DNA of 64,000 nt, taken from positions 62,001 to 126,000 of the forward strand of contig JBAZYC010000001.1 of assembly GCA_041659525.1 (NCBI GenBank). Reading direction: 5' to 3'. Source of the stretch: JAAZKV01 sp041659525 (GTDB lineage: Archaea > Iainarchaeota > Iainarchaeia > Iainarchaeales > JAAZKV01). Shown here piece after piece: positions 27,728 to 36,980 of the stretch. How positions within the stretch are numbered: the first letter of the stretch is position 1; every line of letters begins with the position of its first letter. Both the position numbers and the translations under genes were made by a program. The notes beneath the pieces are model-generated. The model saw only the letters and a program-made list of their open reading frames with translations. It searched no databases and was not told the origin of the DNA.

Positions 27728-28597
27728 ATGCCTGAAAATGTTCCAAGAAGAATGATGCGTTTTTGTAGAGAAAATGAAAACCAAGAGGAAAACAATAATT
27801 CTCAAAGAGGAAACTATTCTAGAAACGAAGATTACTCTAAAAAAGAGGTAGAAGAAGATCCATTTGCTCCAAATGGAAGACCCTTACTTTCAAAAATTCC
27901 TTCAATGAACTATGAGGATGTTGATTCAAAGAACGCTGCTGAATTAAAAAAGATTCAAGAAAAAAATGCGGAAGAGAAACTTGCACTAGGAAAAGTAGAG
28001 CAATTCAAACAACAATACAACAGATTGCCTACTAAAGAAGAATCTGACAAAATCGCTGAAAATTTATTTACTCAATTAAAAAATACTGATATGTCAAAAC
28101 TTTATCCCGAAATGAGTATCCCTGGAGAAGAAAATTATTCCCAAGTCCCTCAAGATCCAAGGTCAAGAAGATTGGCCAGAATAAAGGGAAAAAATAGTTC
28201 AAATCCAGAGGCTAACAAAATACCCACTAACAATAACTTAAGAGAAACCCCTACTCAGCAAGGACAATTTTCTAACTCTAATGTTTCGACAGAGATAGCT
28301 GAGATGAAATCACTTCTAGAGGATAATAGCGAACCTAGTGCTAAGAAAGGAAAAGCAAAGGACGAATTTGATATGGGCCTAGATGAAGAAATTTCAGAAG
28401 GAGCTCCAATTGATGAAGGAACGAATGAAATTGAATCAATTGATATTAAGGAATCTTCTACCTGCCCTAATTGCAAAAAGAATGCTGAGAAAATTATTTT
28501 TTGCCCAAAGTGCGGAACTGCTTATTGTAATAATTGTGCAAAGAAAGAAAACGGACAATATATTTGTCCAAAATGTGGGACAAAAACTAAGGCTTAA
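27728..28597 (+). CDS. Acidic protein with C-terminal tandem zinc-ribbon (four CxxC)
   Basis: The protein is about 289 residues from ATG 27728; the frame also has a GTG at 27719. Most of it is polar, low-complexity and probably disordered, with NNNSQRGNYSRNEDYSKK near the start and Glu/Asp-rich stretches. The last about 45 residues hold four CxxC pairs: CPNCKKN, FCPKCGTAYCNNCAKK and ICPKCGTK. This is a double zinc ribbon or RING-like treble-clef arrangement. Such tails mediate protein or nucleic-acid contacts. The neighbour upstream is the charged membrane protein. No established family is recognised. Confidence 0.6.
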   Translation: MPENVPRRMMRFCRENENQEENNNSQRGNYSRNEDYSKKEVEEDPFAPNGRPLLSKIPSMNYEDVDSKNAAELKKIQEKNAEEKLALGKVEQFKQQYNRLPTKEESDKIAENLFTQLKNTDMSKLYPEMSIPGEENYSQVPQDPRSRRLARIKGKNSSNPEANKIPTNNNLRETPTQQGQFSNSNVSTEIAEMKSLLEDNSEPSAKKGKAKDEFDMGLDEEISEGAPIDEGTNEIESIDIKESSTCPNCKKNAEKIIFCPKCGTAYCNNCAKKENGQYICPKCGTKTKA

Positions 28598-28649
28598 TTC
28601 TTTAGATTTAATTAAACAAAAACTAGTTCTTTTAATTAGCAAATTTTAA

Positions 28650-29474
28650 TTAATTTAAAGCAGGAACTCCTTCTATTAATTTGCAATTAAAATTAGGATC
28701 AACATCAAGATTTGACATTATGTTAATGTCCTTTGAAATCCAAGTACTTAACCCAATAATATAAGGAGAAGAACTCCCTAAATCACCCGCACTCAAAGTA
28801 ATTTTCCCAATTGCAGAATCTACTTTTCCTATATAAGGATAAATGTATTTCTCAAGAATTGCTTTGTTAGTTGGGTCACAAGAATAAAATACTCTATTAA
28901 CAGAAAAACTCTCCCCAGTATCAGGGTCAATGTAATCCACCCCTGCTTCCCCTGTTCCTTCAACTTTCTTTCTTGAAGCAATTATTAGTGCAACAAATTT
29001 TGATTCTTGAGCACTATAACTCTCTTTTGCAATGAAAAAAACATAGTCAATCGAATCATCAAAAGGTTTGAGTACTGAGTAAAGGGTATTAGAAATTGCT
29101 TTTCTTGAATCATATCCAATGCTTTTGTTTTGAGCAAAATCCTCTTTTAATAAAGCAAGTAAATAATCATACTCGGGAGTAACCACTACCCCTGAATAAG
29201 GATCCGGACCCAAAGTGGGATTTAAACTTACTGAGCTCCCATCACGCATAATATTAATATAAGTAATTACTTTTAGCGAATCCATCGCAAAATCCGAAGA
29301 GTAAAAAGAATTTAGTAATCTTTCAGGACCCAAACCATAATTAATTGCAAAATAAAATAACCCCGTGCAAATAGCTGAAACAATTGCAATAAAAAATAAT
29401 GAATCTACTAAAGCAGCTTGAGCACTAGTATCTTTTCTAATCCCCATTATAAATTTTCGAGTAGTCATTCCCAA
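28650..29474 (-). CDS. Pilin-like secreted protein (minor subunit) of pilus cluster B
   Basis: The 274-residue protein's N-terminus reads RKDTSAQAALVDSLFFIAIVS followed by a hydrophobic helix, resembling a class III (type IV pilin-like) leader with AQAALVDS in place of the usual GQxSxEF. The remainder is a secreted domain with one Cys pair region (YSCDPTN, NFNCKLIEG). It overlaps the upstream gene by 10 bp and is the last gene of the minus-strand pilus B run. It may be a minor pilin or tip component; no further family is recognised. Confidence 0.55.
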   Translation of the reverse strand: MGMTTRKFIMGIRKDTSAQAALVDSLFFIAIVSAICTGLFYFAINYGLGPERLLNSFYSSDFAMDSLKVITYINIMRDGSSVSLNPTLGPDPYSGVVVTPEYDYLLALLKEDFAQNKSIGYDSRKAISNTLYSVLKPFDDSIDYVFFIAKESYSAQESKFVALIIASRKKVEGTGEAGVDYIDPDTGESFSVNRVFYSCDPTNKAILEKYIYPYIGKVDSAIGKITLSAGDLGSSSPYIIGLSTWISKDINIMSNLDVDPNFNCKLIEGVPALN

Positions 29475-30046
29475 ACCACCATCGCCATTATCCCAGGAAC
29501 AACAATAAACTGTCCTCTCCCATCAATCTCAACTTCTTTTTGAATAGCAACTGGATAATACCTTACAAGGTAATTCTTTTCTTTTCCAGTAAAAGCTTTT
29601 GCACCAGGTTTAGCATATTCACAAAAAAATGGTTTTAATTCACCAAAATTATTATCAGCATTCAAAAAACCTAAAGAAGTTAAATTGTCCTGATTAAATG
29701 AAGCATCAACAAAATCTTTTTTTGTTCCTGAAAGAGGATTATCCGCACTATAAAGCCCAGTCATAAAATTATAAGGTAAGAACTTTGTTTTAACTGAAGC
29801 ACACTTCGTTTCAAATTGATCAATCCCCAAAATTAATGAATCCCCTTTAATCTCTCTAGCAACTGAAGTCATATCCATTTGCTTTCTAAGATAAGTATTT
29901 TTTGTGTTATAGGTATTTAGAGTTAAAGCAAAAATAGAAAAAAAAAGAACAAGTGAAACAACTATTGGAACAAGTGAAGGTAAATCATCCCCAATTGGAC
30001 CAATGAAACCTTTTTTTGAAATAAATTTTTTTCCCATGTTACTCAT
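29465..30046 (-). CDS. Pilin-like membrane-anchored protein of pilus cluster B
   Basis: The 193-residue protein has a basic start (MGKKFISKKGFIGPIGDD) and one hydrophobic helix (LVPIVVSLVLFFSIFALTLN), followed by a YNTKNTYLRKQMDMTSVARE helix and a secreted domain with two Cys (FETKCASV, PFFCEYAK). The layout copies pilin architecture, but the leader lacks a clear class III cleavage motif. The start may be the second Met (MGKK). It is embedded between other pilin-like genes. Confidence 0.55.
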   Translation of the reverse strand: MSNMGKKFISKKGFIGPIGDDLPSLVPIVVSLVLFFSIFALTLNTYNTKNTYLRKQMDMTSVAREIKGDSLILGIDQFETKCASVKTKFLPYNFMTGLYSADNPLSGTKKDFVDASFNQDNLTSLGFLNADNNFGELKPFFCEYAKPGAKAFTGKEKNYLVRYYPVAIQKEVEIDGRGQFIVVPGIMAMVVWE

Positions 30047-30120
30047 AAAAGGATTAGGGAATTAATAAACCTTCTTCAGAAGCAGACATTACTAAAAAAA
30101 GAGAAAAGAAGTTAAAAAAA

Positions 30121-30900
30121 TTAACTTGTTAAACCAAAAAGATTTTTACAATCTCCCCAAGTATAATTCCTTGTTACATCAATAGTATCAGAAACCGAAG
30201 TAGATTTGTTAAAACAAGAAGGAATCAAATCAGAATCAAGTAAATTAGTTTTCTTACTTAATTTATAGCACCCCACTCTTAGAATATTTCTAATGCAATT
30301 ATTTGGTTCTTTTTCAGTAGAACAAGGAATAATGTAAATTGTTTTCTTTCCGCCCACAATTTCTTTTAATGCAACAAAAGCATCAGGAGCACTTGCTTGA
30401 ACCGCTGTTTTTGATGCTGCTCTTGGATAAAGAGAAATAAACGTGTTTTTTCCATCATTGTAAGAACTATCTACTCTTGAATCTTCAACTATAAACTTTG
30501 CATCCACTAAAACAAATTCTCCTTCAGTGGAAATACTTTTCGCAGCAATAACATTCTCTTTTTGTTGATTACTGCGTTTGTGTTCAACTATCCTCAAAAT
30601 TAGAGTATTAGTAATGTTTGGTTCTGATCCGAAAGTTTGTTTTGAAAATTCTAAATCATAAAAAAATGGGTCAGCCGCAAATCCTTTTGTAAGAACATCA
30701 GGAAGAACTGCAAATTTATCAGAACAAAGAAGATCATTGTTCAATTGGTCAGAAATAACTCTAGAATTTGAAAGCAGCAAATTGTTTGCAGATTCAGAAA
30801 GCCCAATATTTGAAACAAAAGAATAAAACAATAAGGCAACTACTGAAATAGCTACTGCAAAGAAAAGCATTTGCATTTTACTTAAAATAAATCCAAGCAT
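30121..30900 (-). CDS. Pilin-like secreted protein of pilus cluster B
   Basis: The 259-residue protein begins MLGFILSKMQMLFFAVAISVVALLFYSFVSN, a short N-terminal stretch then one membrane helix. After it lies an amphipathic segment (SESANNLLLSNSRVISDQLN) and a soluble extracytoplasmic domain with five or six cysteines near the C-terminus (IPCSTEKEPNNCIRN, RVGCYKL, SCFNKS, GDCKNLFG). These probably form disulfides. It lies between two other pilin-like genes in one orientation. No named family is recognised. Confidence 0.55.
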   Translation of the reverse strand: MLGFILSKMQMLFFAVAISVVALLFYSFVSNIGLSESANNLLLSNSRVISDQLNNDLLCSDKFAVLPDVLTKGFAADPFFYDLEFSKQTFGSEPNITNTLILRIVEHKRSNQQKENVIAAKSISTEGEFVLVDAKFIVEDSRVDSSYNDGKNTFISLYPRAASKTAVQASAPDAFVALKEIVGGKKTIYIIPCSTEKEPNNCIRNILRVGCYKLSKKTNLLDSDLIPSCFNKSTSVSDTIDVTRNYTWGDCKNLFGLTS

Positions 30901-30941
30901 TCAAAATCAACTCGTAATACTCACTAATAAAAATAAAAAAA

Positions 30942-31529
30942 TCAAGGCCTATAAAAAACACAAACTTTAGGAAAAGTTTCTCCAGCGGGAGAAATGTTTC
31001 TAAAAATGTAACTACCTATCATAATAGTTCCGGCTTCCATAGGATTTATCGCATGATAATTATCTTTACTCAACTCAACATCAGAACACAAACCATTATC
31101 AGAAGCATCGCTAACAAAAGAAGTGTACTTTGGCAAATCTAAACACTTTTGTTTAAAAGCATTAGCAATATTAGGATTTTGAAAAGTCATTACATAGCAA
31201 GTATCGGAAGGATAACTACATCTTGAAGCACAAACACTCTTGCTCTTCTCTATCTCTATTTTCATTACAGTGTTTTTTGAAGAAAAGCACTTTGGGTCAG
31301 GACTAAAAAAAATCTTGTTTTGACTCTTTCTTGCAACTGTGTCTTCTAAATTAATCTTAAAATTAGTCATCTCTCGCTCAACAGTACTAAGACAAACCTC
31401 TCTATTTATTTGTTCGAGGGTTTGGTAACCAATAACTATTACAAAAGCCATTATTGTTACTGCAACAAATAATTCAAAAGGAGCAGAAGCTTGCCCTCTT
31501 TGCCCAAAAAATTTTCCCACAAAAATCAA
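30942..31529 (-). CDS. Class III signal peptide pilin-like protein
   Basis: The 195-residue protein has a leader FGQRGQASAPFELFVAVTIM. The RGQ followed by Glu at position +8 or so and a hydrophobic helix is the archaeal prepilin pattern, with cleavage expected between Gly and Gln. The mature part is Cys-rich (NREVCLSTVE, CASRCSYPSDTCYVM, KQKCLDL, GLCSDVE), suggesting a disulfide-stabilised head. It is one of several prepilins in the run and likely a minor pilin. Confidence 0.7.
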   Translation of the reverse strand: MIFVGKFFGQRGQASAPFELFVAVTIMAFVIVIGYQTLEQINREVCLSTVEREMTNFKINLEDTVARKSQNKIFFSPDPKCFSSKNTVMKIEIEKSKSVCASRCSYPSDTCYVMTFQNPNIANAFKQKCLDLPKYTSFVSDASDNGLCSDVELSKDNYHAINPMEAGTIMIGSYIFRNISPAGETFPKVCVFYRP

Positions 31530-31566
31530 ATCCTAAAAACTAATTTTATTGTTTAAAAAATATTAA

Positions 31567-31764
31567 TTATTTAGTTGTTGTTTTTGGAATAGATTTCTGA
31601 GCAGATTGGTACATTGGTTTTACAATTAGAACCAATAACAAAGCAGCTATCGCAAAAACAAGTATCATATAAACAGCACCAAAATTGCCGTCCCCATCTT
31701 CTTCAAAGAAAACTGAGTCCTTGTTGAATAAAGAATGCCTGCATTCTAATAAAGAATAATCCAT
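31567..31764 (-). CDS. Small single-helix protein of pilus cluster B
   Basis: The 65-residue protein has an acidic segment (VFFEEDGDGNFGAVYM) leading into one membrane helix (ILVFAIAALLLVLIVKPMY) and a short polar tail. The size, position and strand support a genuine gene in the pilin operon, possibly a miniature pilin-like or accessory subunit, but no family is recognised. Confidence 0.5.
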   Translation of the reverse strand: MDYSLLECRHSLFNKDSVFFEEDGDGNFGAVYMILVFAIAALLLVLIVKPMYQSAQKSIPKTTTK

Positions 31765-31869
31765 AAAAAGAATAAGGAGAAAAGAAGTATATAAAACTTC
31801 TTTTCCTCTTCTAAAAACTATTTTTTGTTCAAATTACTTTTATTGCTAACAATAATTAACTATTGCCTG

Positions 31870-31885
31870 CAGTAGTTAACTACTG
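31870..31885. terminator. 16-bp palindrome at the pilin gene 3' end
   Basis: CAGTAGTTAACTACTG is a perfect palindrome overlapping the stop codon of the minus-strand prepilin gene ending at 31880. It is followed (minus-strand sense) by further repeats of TTAAC/ATTG type. It may terminate or stabilise the upstream pilin mRNA, so that the major prepilin is made in excess over the downstream genes. Confidence 0.4.
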
Positions 31886-32410
31886 ACCTTTTTCAAATAT
31901 TACTGCACAACATGGTTGAGATTCTAAACAATAACCAGCAATATCCTCACAACCTGCACTAACAGCATCAGCTGCACTATCAATTAAATCAGCTGTTGTT
32001 TCGCAAACAACTCTAGCTAAAAATTTTTGCTTAGTTGCTCCTGACCATTTAACAGTTGAAATATTAGTACCAGCATCTCCACTCACATCGGCCTCATTAA
32101 CCGTTAAAGAAGCGTTAGTTACTTTTTCACTTTTGCAAAAATAAACTGATTCAACATCATAACCTAAAGCTGCTGCAAAGTTTGTTGCAAGCAAAGTTTG
32201 ACCAGGTTCCATTGAAAAAACTTGAGTTGTTGTTGACCCTGAAATCCCGGCTGTTTTTAATCCTTGTATAATTGCGTCCTTAGGGTTATTTTGTGGATTA
32301 AAACCAAAACCGCTAATTACGGTTAATAACACAATTAAAATAGCGAATGCCACAACTCCCGCAATCATTAACTCAAAAACACTAAATGCCTGTCCTTTCT
32401 GATTCATCAA
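31880..32410 (-). CDS. Class III signal peptide prepilin
   Basis: The 176-residue protein begins with TTG or, better, the ATG one codon later (MNQKGQAFSVFELMIAGVVA). KGQAFSVFELMIAG is a textbook archaeal prepilin leader: KGQ, Glu at +7 and a long hydrophobic helix. AAGGTGAT (minus strand, 32411-32418) is a strong ribosome site and TTTAAATAC near 32445 a possible TATA box, so this gene probably has its own promoter. The mature C-terminal part contains seven or so Cys (VYFCKSEK, VVCETTAD, GCEDIAGYCLESQPCC). It is a good candidate for a main filament subunit. Confidence 0.75.
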   Translation of the reverse strand: MMNQKGQAFSVFELMIAGVVAFAILIVLLTVISGFGFNPQNNPKDAIIQGLKTAGISGSTTTQVFSMEPGQTLLATNFAAALGYDVESVYFCKSEKVTNASLTVNEADVSGDAGTNISTVKWSGATKQKFLARVVCETTADLIDSAADAVSAGCEDIAGYCLESQPCCAVIFEKGQ

Positions 32411-32538
32411 ATCACCTTAGTCTACTGCAACAATAAATGCAAAGTAGTATTTAAACTAACTGGTTTTGATTGGAGTAAAATAAGAAAGGAACTAAAAAAT
32501 TAGAATTAAAAAATTTGGTAAAATCGAAAAATAATTTA

Positions 32539-33084
32539 TTATTCAATCTTTTTTCCAAAAGAAACTAAACAATTAACACAACAATCATTTGGAGTAGCAG
32601 GTTCTATTCTTGGGTTACAACCAATAGCAGGACTACATCTAGCATAAACATTAGACATTAGTAAGCGTTCAAATTTAAGAGTAGAGAAAGTAGCACCATT
32701 ATCTGTTTGCCCTTCCCCAATTTTTACTGAAGGAGAAAGAGCATCAAAAGTAAGGCAATTCATACTCATCCCAGTCCAAGTTTGGGTATTAATTGAACTA
32801 ATGCTAAAACCCTCTTTGAAAGTTAAATTTTGGGCAGTAAATATTTTTCCATCAGGAGAATTTACTGCTGATCGAATTAAAGAAACAAGGGACTCTCTGT
32901 CCTGAACAATTGCTTGTTCTTGGAAATAAGAAATAGAAGAAATTATGATTAACAAAATTGCAAGACCAATAATTGAATCAATTAAAAGTCTAAAAACTAC
33001 TTCTGATTGGGCTTTGTTTTCCAAGAAAACATTTTTTGAAGAAAACTTAAGGGGTTTAGAGTTATGATTCAAGTTTTTCACCAA
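32539..33084 (-). CDS. Prepilin-like protein following the platform gene
   Basis: The 181-residue protein has a leader with KAQSEVVFRLLIDSIIGLAI and a helix continuing ILLIIISSIS. KAQSE plus a hydrophobic helix is the class III type, with a 25-residue basic pre-sequence. The C-terminal half has CxxC-like pairs (ARCSPAIGCNPRIE, NDCCVNC). It starts 3 bp after the double-T2SSF gene's stop, so it is co-transcribed with it. TTG or the next GTG may be the start. Confidence 0.65.
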   Translation of the reverse strand: MVKNLNHNSKPLKFSSKNVFLENKAQSEVVFRLLIDSIIGLAILLIIISSISYFQEQAIVQDRESLVSLIRSAVNSPDGKIFTAQNLTFKEGFSISSINTQTWTGMSMNCLTFDALSPSVKIGEGQTDNGATFSTLKFERLLMSNVYARCSPAIGCNPRIEPATPNDCCVNCLVSFGKKIE

Positions 33085-33087
33085 AAT

Positions 33088-35511
33088 TTACATTATTGCG
33101 CTAATAGCTAGGTTCGCTGCTATGGTTGTAATCAAATAAACTGCTAGTCCAATCGGAAGAGATTTTGCTAAATTAATTCTAAACAATAATTCGTTATCCT
33201 CTTTTATTTTTGTAGTAAAATAAGTTAAGATAATTATTATCATTGCAACGTAAATCCCAATTATTAATAAATAATCTAAAGGAGAGGCAAATGTTTTGAA
33301 AGTCTCAATTGAAATATTAAATAATCCACTACCCATTCCACCGCTTCCTCCAACTTCTTGCACTGCAGCTTGACCGGATTCAGTTAGAGTACCTGTTTCT
33401 GGAGCGGCTACTACTTGAGCAAGCGTCATTACAACAACTTTTTGCAAAGCAGTAGTAATTCCTAGAACCATGGGGGCAATAAAAAGCGCCATAGTTTGCA
33501 TAGTAGTAGTTACATCACTAACCATATCTTTTAGGGATTTGTTTACCTTATCCATGTTCTCCATTTGAAGAGAAAGAGACATTAGAGTTCGGGCAGCTAC
33601 TTCTACTCCTAAATTTACCGAGTCAACTAATAAGCGCATTGCGGTTGTAAGTGCTTTTGAAGGAATTCCTCTCATTGAACCATAAATAGGATCAAATACT
33701 GCTGTTTCAAGCGGGAGCCCCATTAATTCAATGTTCTCTACTGTTTTTCCAAAAATTCTTTTACTAATTAATAAATTAGGTAAAAAATCACGGGCTTGTT
33801 TTAGGGCACTCTCAACTGGTTTGTTTTCCCCCATTCTTGAAGCAATCATGTACATTGATTCTTTGAACTCGTCTTCCATTTGCATTATTTGTAATTGAGC
33901 CTCTCTTTTGTAAATATTTTTATAGTAAAGCAAAATACAACAAGCAATTGCTAGTGAAAGAATTGCCCCTGCCCAGAAAATATATTTAGTTGGATCATTA
34001 CTTGGTTTGCTTGTTAAATCAATTTTTGCTTTGAAAGCAATGTTCTCTGCTACATCAGGTTCAATTCCTTGAGCTAAAAGGGATTTGTAATAAGTTCCAT
34101 TTCTTACCCCTCCTCCTAATTCAGGAATAGAGATTTGGATAAAATAAAGATCAAAATTAATTTTTTCATAATAATCTACTCCATTTTCTTTGAATACGTC
34201 ACTTAGTTGCCTGTCAGCAGGGACTATTTGAAACAAATCTTCCATTATAACATTTCCTTCTTCATCTCTTGGAAACATATCTTTAGGAGGAAGCCCTTCA
34301 ACTGAAAGAAAAAAAGAAACACTAATTCCAACTAACAAAACTATTGCAAAAACTAATCTAGTATCAATTGTTCCTGTTCCAAATTTCATGTGCCACTTCT
34401 TTGGTAACCCTACAAAATTATCATCAATTATTGGGGGATCATAAGTAGGAGGTCTTTTCTTTATTACATTTCTTGCAAAACTAAATGCTATTGCTGGTAT
34501 CATTATACAATAAACAAAAATTAGAACTGGAGGGGTGGAGAAAGGCATTGATGAAAAAGCAGAGCCTACTGGAAGAATAATTACTAATAAAAGTGGAAGC
34601 AAAACTCCAATGTAAAATAACATTACTGAGGGTTGATTTAACGAACGAGCATAATCCCCCATTTTGTCTTTAACACTTTCAAGAACCTCAAGCATGGTTT
34701 TGTCTAACACTGCGTATCTATGGGATTCATTTGGTTCCATTACACTTGCTCTAATTTTCATTAAAGATTCTTTTAATTCAGTAGAATATTTTCCCCAATT
34801 AAGCGCCATCATATCTAATCCTTCGCTTATTGAAGAATAAACTCCTATTTGAAAATCCCAAATCAATCTCTTAAAATCATCAGCAACTTTTCCTTTCCCA
34901 TGTTTCGCACTAAATTCAATTGCTTTTTCTAAATTAGGAACTAATTTCATTGACATTATTAAATATCCAACCATTTCAGGAACATAAGTTAATGCTCTTG
35001 TTCTCTCTTCTTCTGCTACCCCATTAGGATAACTATAAACAAAATAAACTGCTGCTCCAATTATTGCAAATAAAAATAATGGGACTGCAAATAAAATTAC
35101 ACTCTTCATTGTTTCTTCCATGTCTGAAAGCATATTTAATCCAATGAAAGTATCTTCTCCCAAAGCAAAACCAAACCCTATAAAGAAAAAAGCGGTGATT
35201 AGAATTAATGCAGGAATTAACCCAACTACAAAAGTTGCTTTAACTGCCCCCATGTGTTCTTCTGCTTTCAAGTGCCAACCCAAAAAATCAATTGCTTCTT
35301 TTTGTTTTTGAGTATAAACAGATCCTTTCCCTAACCCAGGAAATTGCTTATTCATTCTTTTACAAAAAATTACAAAATCAGGTTCTCTTTCTATTACGCT
35401 CTTTGTTTCTCCGCCCTCAAAATTTTCTCCAACCGCAGTAATTCCTCGATAAAGTTCACCAGGAGAAGCCTCGTAAGCCATTTTTTTTTGCGCAGCCAAA
35501 AACAACACCAA
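33088..35511 (-). CDS. Large pilus platform protein with two T2SSF domains (ArlJ/TadC-like)
   Basis: The frame has 807 residues; the ATG at 35481 (MAYEASPGELYRGI) is the likely start because the first ten codons follow a TTG and lack a ribosome site. After a soluble 80-residue head come two membrane helices, then T2SSF domain 1 (about 175-290: TYVPEMVGYLIMSMKLVPN, ISEGLDMMALNWG). Helices and an extracytoplasmic loop follow, then T2SSF domain 2 (about 560-690: DEFKESMYMIASRMGEN, LETAVFDPIYGSMRG), and C-terminal helices. The duplicated architecture lets one polypeptide supply the two-lobed platform that system A builds from two proteins. It needs an ATPase partner not present in this cluster. 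Confidence 0.85.
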   Translation of the reverse strand: MVLFLAAQKKMAYEASPGELYRGITAVGENFEGGETKSVIEREPDFVIFCKRMNKQFPGLGKGSVYTQKQKEAIDFLGWHLKAEEHMGAVKATFVVGLIPALILITAFFFIGFGFALGEDTFIGLNMLSDMEETMKSVILFAVPLFLFAIIGAAVYFVYSYPNGVAEEERTRALTYVPEMVGYLIMSMKLVPNLEKAIEFSAKHGKGKVADDFKRLIWDFQIGVYSSISEGLDMMALNWGKYSTELKESLMKIRASVMEPNESHRYAVLDKTMLEVLESVKDKMGDYARSLNQPSVMLFYIGVLLPLLLVIILPVGSAFSSMPFSTPPVLIFVYCIMIPAIAFSFARNVIKKRPPTYDPPIIDDNFVGLPKKWHMKFGTGTIDTRLVFAIVLLVGISVSFFLSVEGLPPKDMFPRDEEGNVIMEDLFQIVPADRQLSDVFKENGVDYYEKINFDLYFIQISIPELGGGVRNGTYYKSLLAQGIEPDVAENIAFKAKIDLTSKPSNDPTKYIFWAGAILSLAIACCILLYYKNIYKREAQLQIMQMEDEFKESMYMIASRMGENKPVESALKQARDFLPNLLISKRIFGKTVENIELMGLPLETAVFDPIYGSMRGIPSKALTTAMRLLVDSVNLGVEVAARTLMSLSLQMENMDKVNKSLKDMVSDVTTTMQTMALFIAPMVLGITTALQKVVVMTLAQVVAAPETGTLTESGQAAVQEVGGSGGMGSGLFNISIETFKTFASPLDYLLIIGIYVAMIIIILTYFTTKIKEDNELLFRINLAKSLPIGLAVYLITTIAANLAISAIM

Positions 35512-35666
35512 TACAGACCAAATAACTCTTGCAAATAATAGAATAAAGAACTATAAAAAGCAAACTATTAAGTTGATTTGAGGAAAAAACTGTTTGAAAA
35601 AAAAGATAAAAAGGAATTAAAAAAACTAAAAAAAATAAACTTAACTAAAACGAATTTTATTTCAAT

Positions 35667-36155
35667 TTATTCCTTCTCATAACTCTTTTGTAATTTTTCA
35701 AGGGCCTCTGAAATCTTTTTTGCCTCTTCTTCCAGCACTTTTCTTGTCCAAGCGTTGAAAGCTTCTTTTAGAGAGTTTCTGCTCTCACTGTTTGGAGAGG
35801 GGTTGATTTTGTAAACTAATCCATCACGCTGAATGAAACCGAGTTCAATTATTCTGTTCAAGTGGTAGCGAATTAGTTTCTCACTCATTTCCACACTATT
35901 TTTTTCCAAAATAAAAGATTTTATTTCAAGGGTGGTTGGGTTTTGTTTTTTTGTAAACAAGTACTCAAACAACGCATCAAAAACCAAAAAACCCTTATCA
36001 CGAGTTTCTTTTGGAGAAATTAATCCCAAAGAAAGACAACACCAGCGAAGTAGAGATTTTTTTGTAAGGGTAACACTTGCAGGAAGATCTAGTTGACGAA
36101 GAATTATCTCTCTTCTAATTAACTCTGCTTCAGGAATTATTTCAGCCACCAACAA
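35667..36155 (-). CDS. Winged-helix-like regulator candidate of pilus cluster B
   Basis: The 162-residue soluble protein has a central region PTTLEIKSFILEKNSVEMSE, then KLIRYHLNRIIELGFIQRDG and LVYKI, which has helix-turn-helix plus wing spacing typical of winged-helix DNA-binding domains. It ends in a Lys/Glu coiled-coil (KVLEEEAKKISEALEKLQKS). It lies upstream of the platform gene in the same direction, separated by about 155 bp that may hold a promoter. The position suggests a pilus-operon regulator, but the DNA-binding role is inferred from pattern only. Confidence 0.55.
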   Translation of the reverse strand: MLVAEIIPEAELIRREIILRQLDLPASVTLTKKSLLRWCCLSLGLISPKETRDKGFLVFDALFEYLFTKKQNPTTLEIKSFILEKNSVEMSEKLIRYHLNRIIELGFIQRDGLVYKINPSPNSESRNSLKEAFNAWTRKVLEEEAKKISEALEKLQKSYEKE

Positions 36156-36338
36156 ACCACCAAATAAAAAAATTATTTTACTAAAAAATTATTTTTCAAA
36201 AAATCTAAGGAAAAACTCTTTTTCCTTTCAAAGTAAAGTCAAAAGAAGTATTTATTCATAGAGGGTCAGTGAAAGATTAGAAAAAAAAATTAAAAAAATA
36301 ATTAATTAAAACCAACTTAAAAAAAAGTTGTTTAACTC

Positions 36339-36887
36339 TTAACCCACTAGGTTAGTAGCAGACCAATTACTGCAATTAAAAACAATATTACTAGTAGGAA
36401 TAAAAGATTTAGATAAACCATAAGCAGAAGTATAATTTATTCTAATGCTCTTAGGGATAGCTTGACCCAGAGTACAAACGGCGTTAGAAACAATTTTAAA
36501 ATTTTGGGCAGAACCTTGAGGCAAAAGTGAAGAATAAGAATTTGAATCTGAACCAACAACAATTGAGGTTATTGTAATATTTCCCCCAGTATTATTACCA
36601 ACTCTGACTAAATAATTTCCTCCAAACTGGCCAAAATTTACCTCGGATTCTAAAATATTAATTGACCCTGCCTTCGAAGAAATATCTGCAGAAGTACTTG
36701 AAACGGCACTACCCGAATCATCTAACATTCCTGTCACCATACTTACTGTGCCCAAAGAAATTACAACAACTATAGAAATTATTACTAAATATTCAATAGT
36801 ACCCTGTCCTCGATAGAGTGCCTGGGCTCGCGATAATCGTCCTGGGGCAGGCCCTTGCATATGGTAATCAAAATTACTTTTAATCAT
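36339..36887 (-). CDS. Class III signal peptide pilin
   Basis: In this 182-residue protein the leader SRAQALYRGQGTIEYLVIIS contains RGQGTIEYL, the archaeal prepilin motif. The mature N-terminal helix (VIISIVVVISLGTVSMVTGM) is followed by a Ser/Thr-rich beta domain with one Cys pair (VCTLGQ, VFNCSN). SSTSADISSKAGSINILES closely parallels the N-terminal part of the LamG-bearing protein at 44.6-46.1 kb (SSTSEDIGLRTSVLGVSEI), so the two are paralogous pilins. It is the first gene of pilus cluster B and probably a major or adhesive subunit. Confidence 0.78.
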   Translation of the reverse strand: MIKSNFDYHMQGPAPGRLSRAQALYRGQGTIEYLVIISIVVVISLGTVSMVTGMLDDSGSAVSSTSADISSKAGSINILESEVNFGQFGGNYLVRVGNNTGGNITITSIVVGSDSNSYSSLLPQGSAQNFKIVSNAVCTLGQAIPKSIRINYTSAYGLSKSFIPTSNIVFNCSNWSATNLVG

Positions 36888-36980
36888 TATAAAATAACAA
36901 CATTTGACTATAAAAAACTACTTTTTTAAAAAAAAACTGATTTTAAAAAAAATAACCCTTAAAAAATCATAACTAATTCA

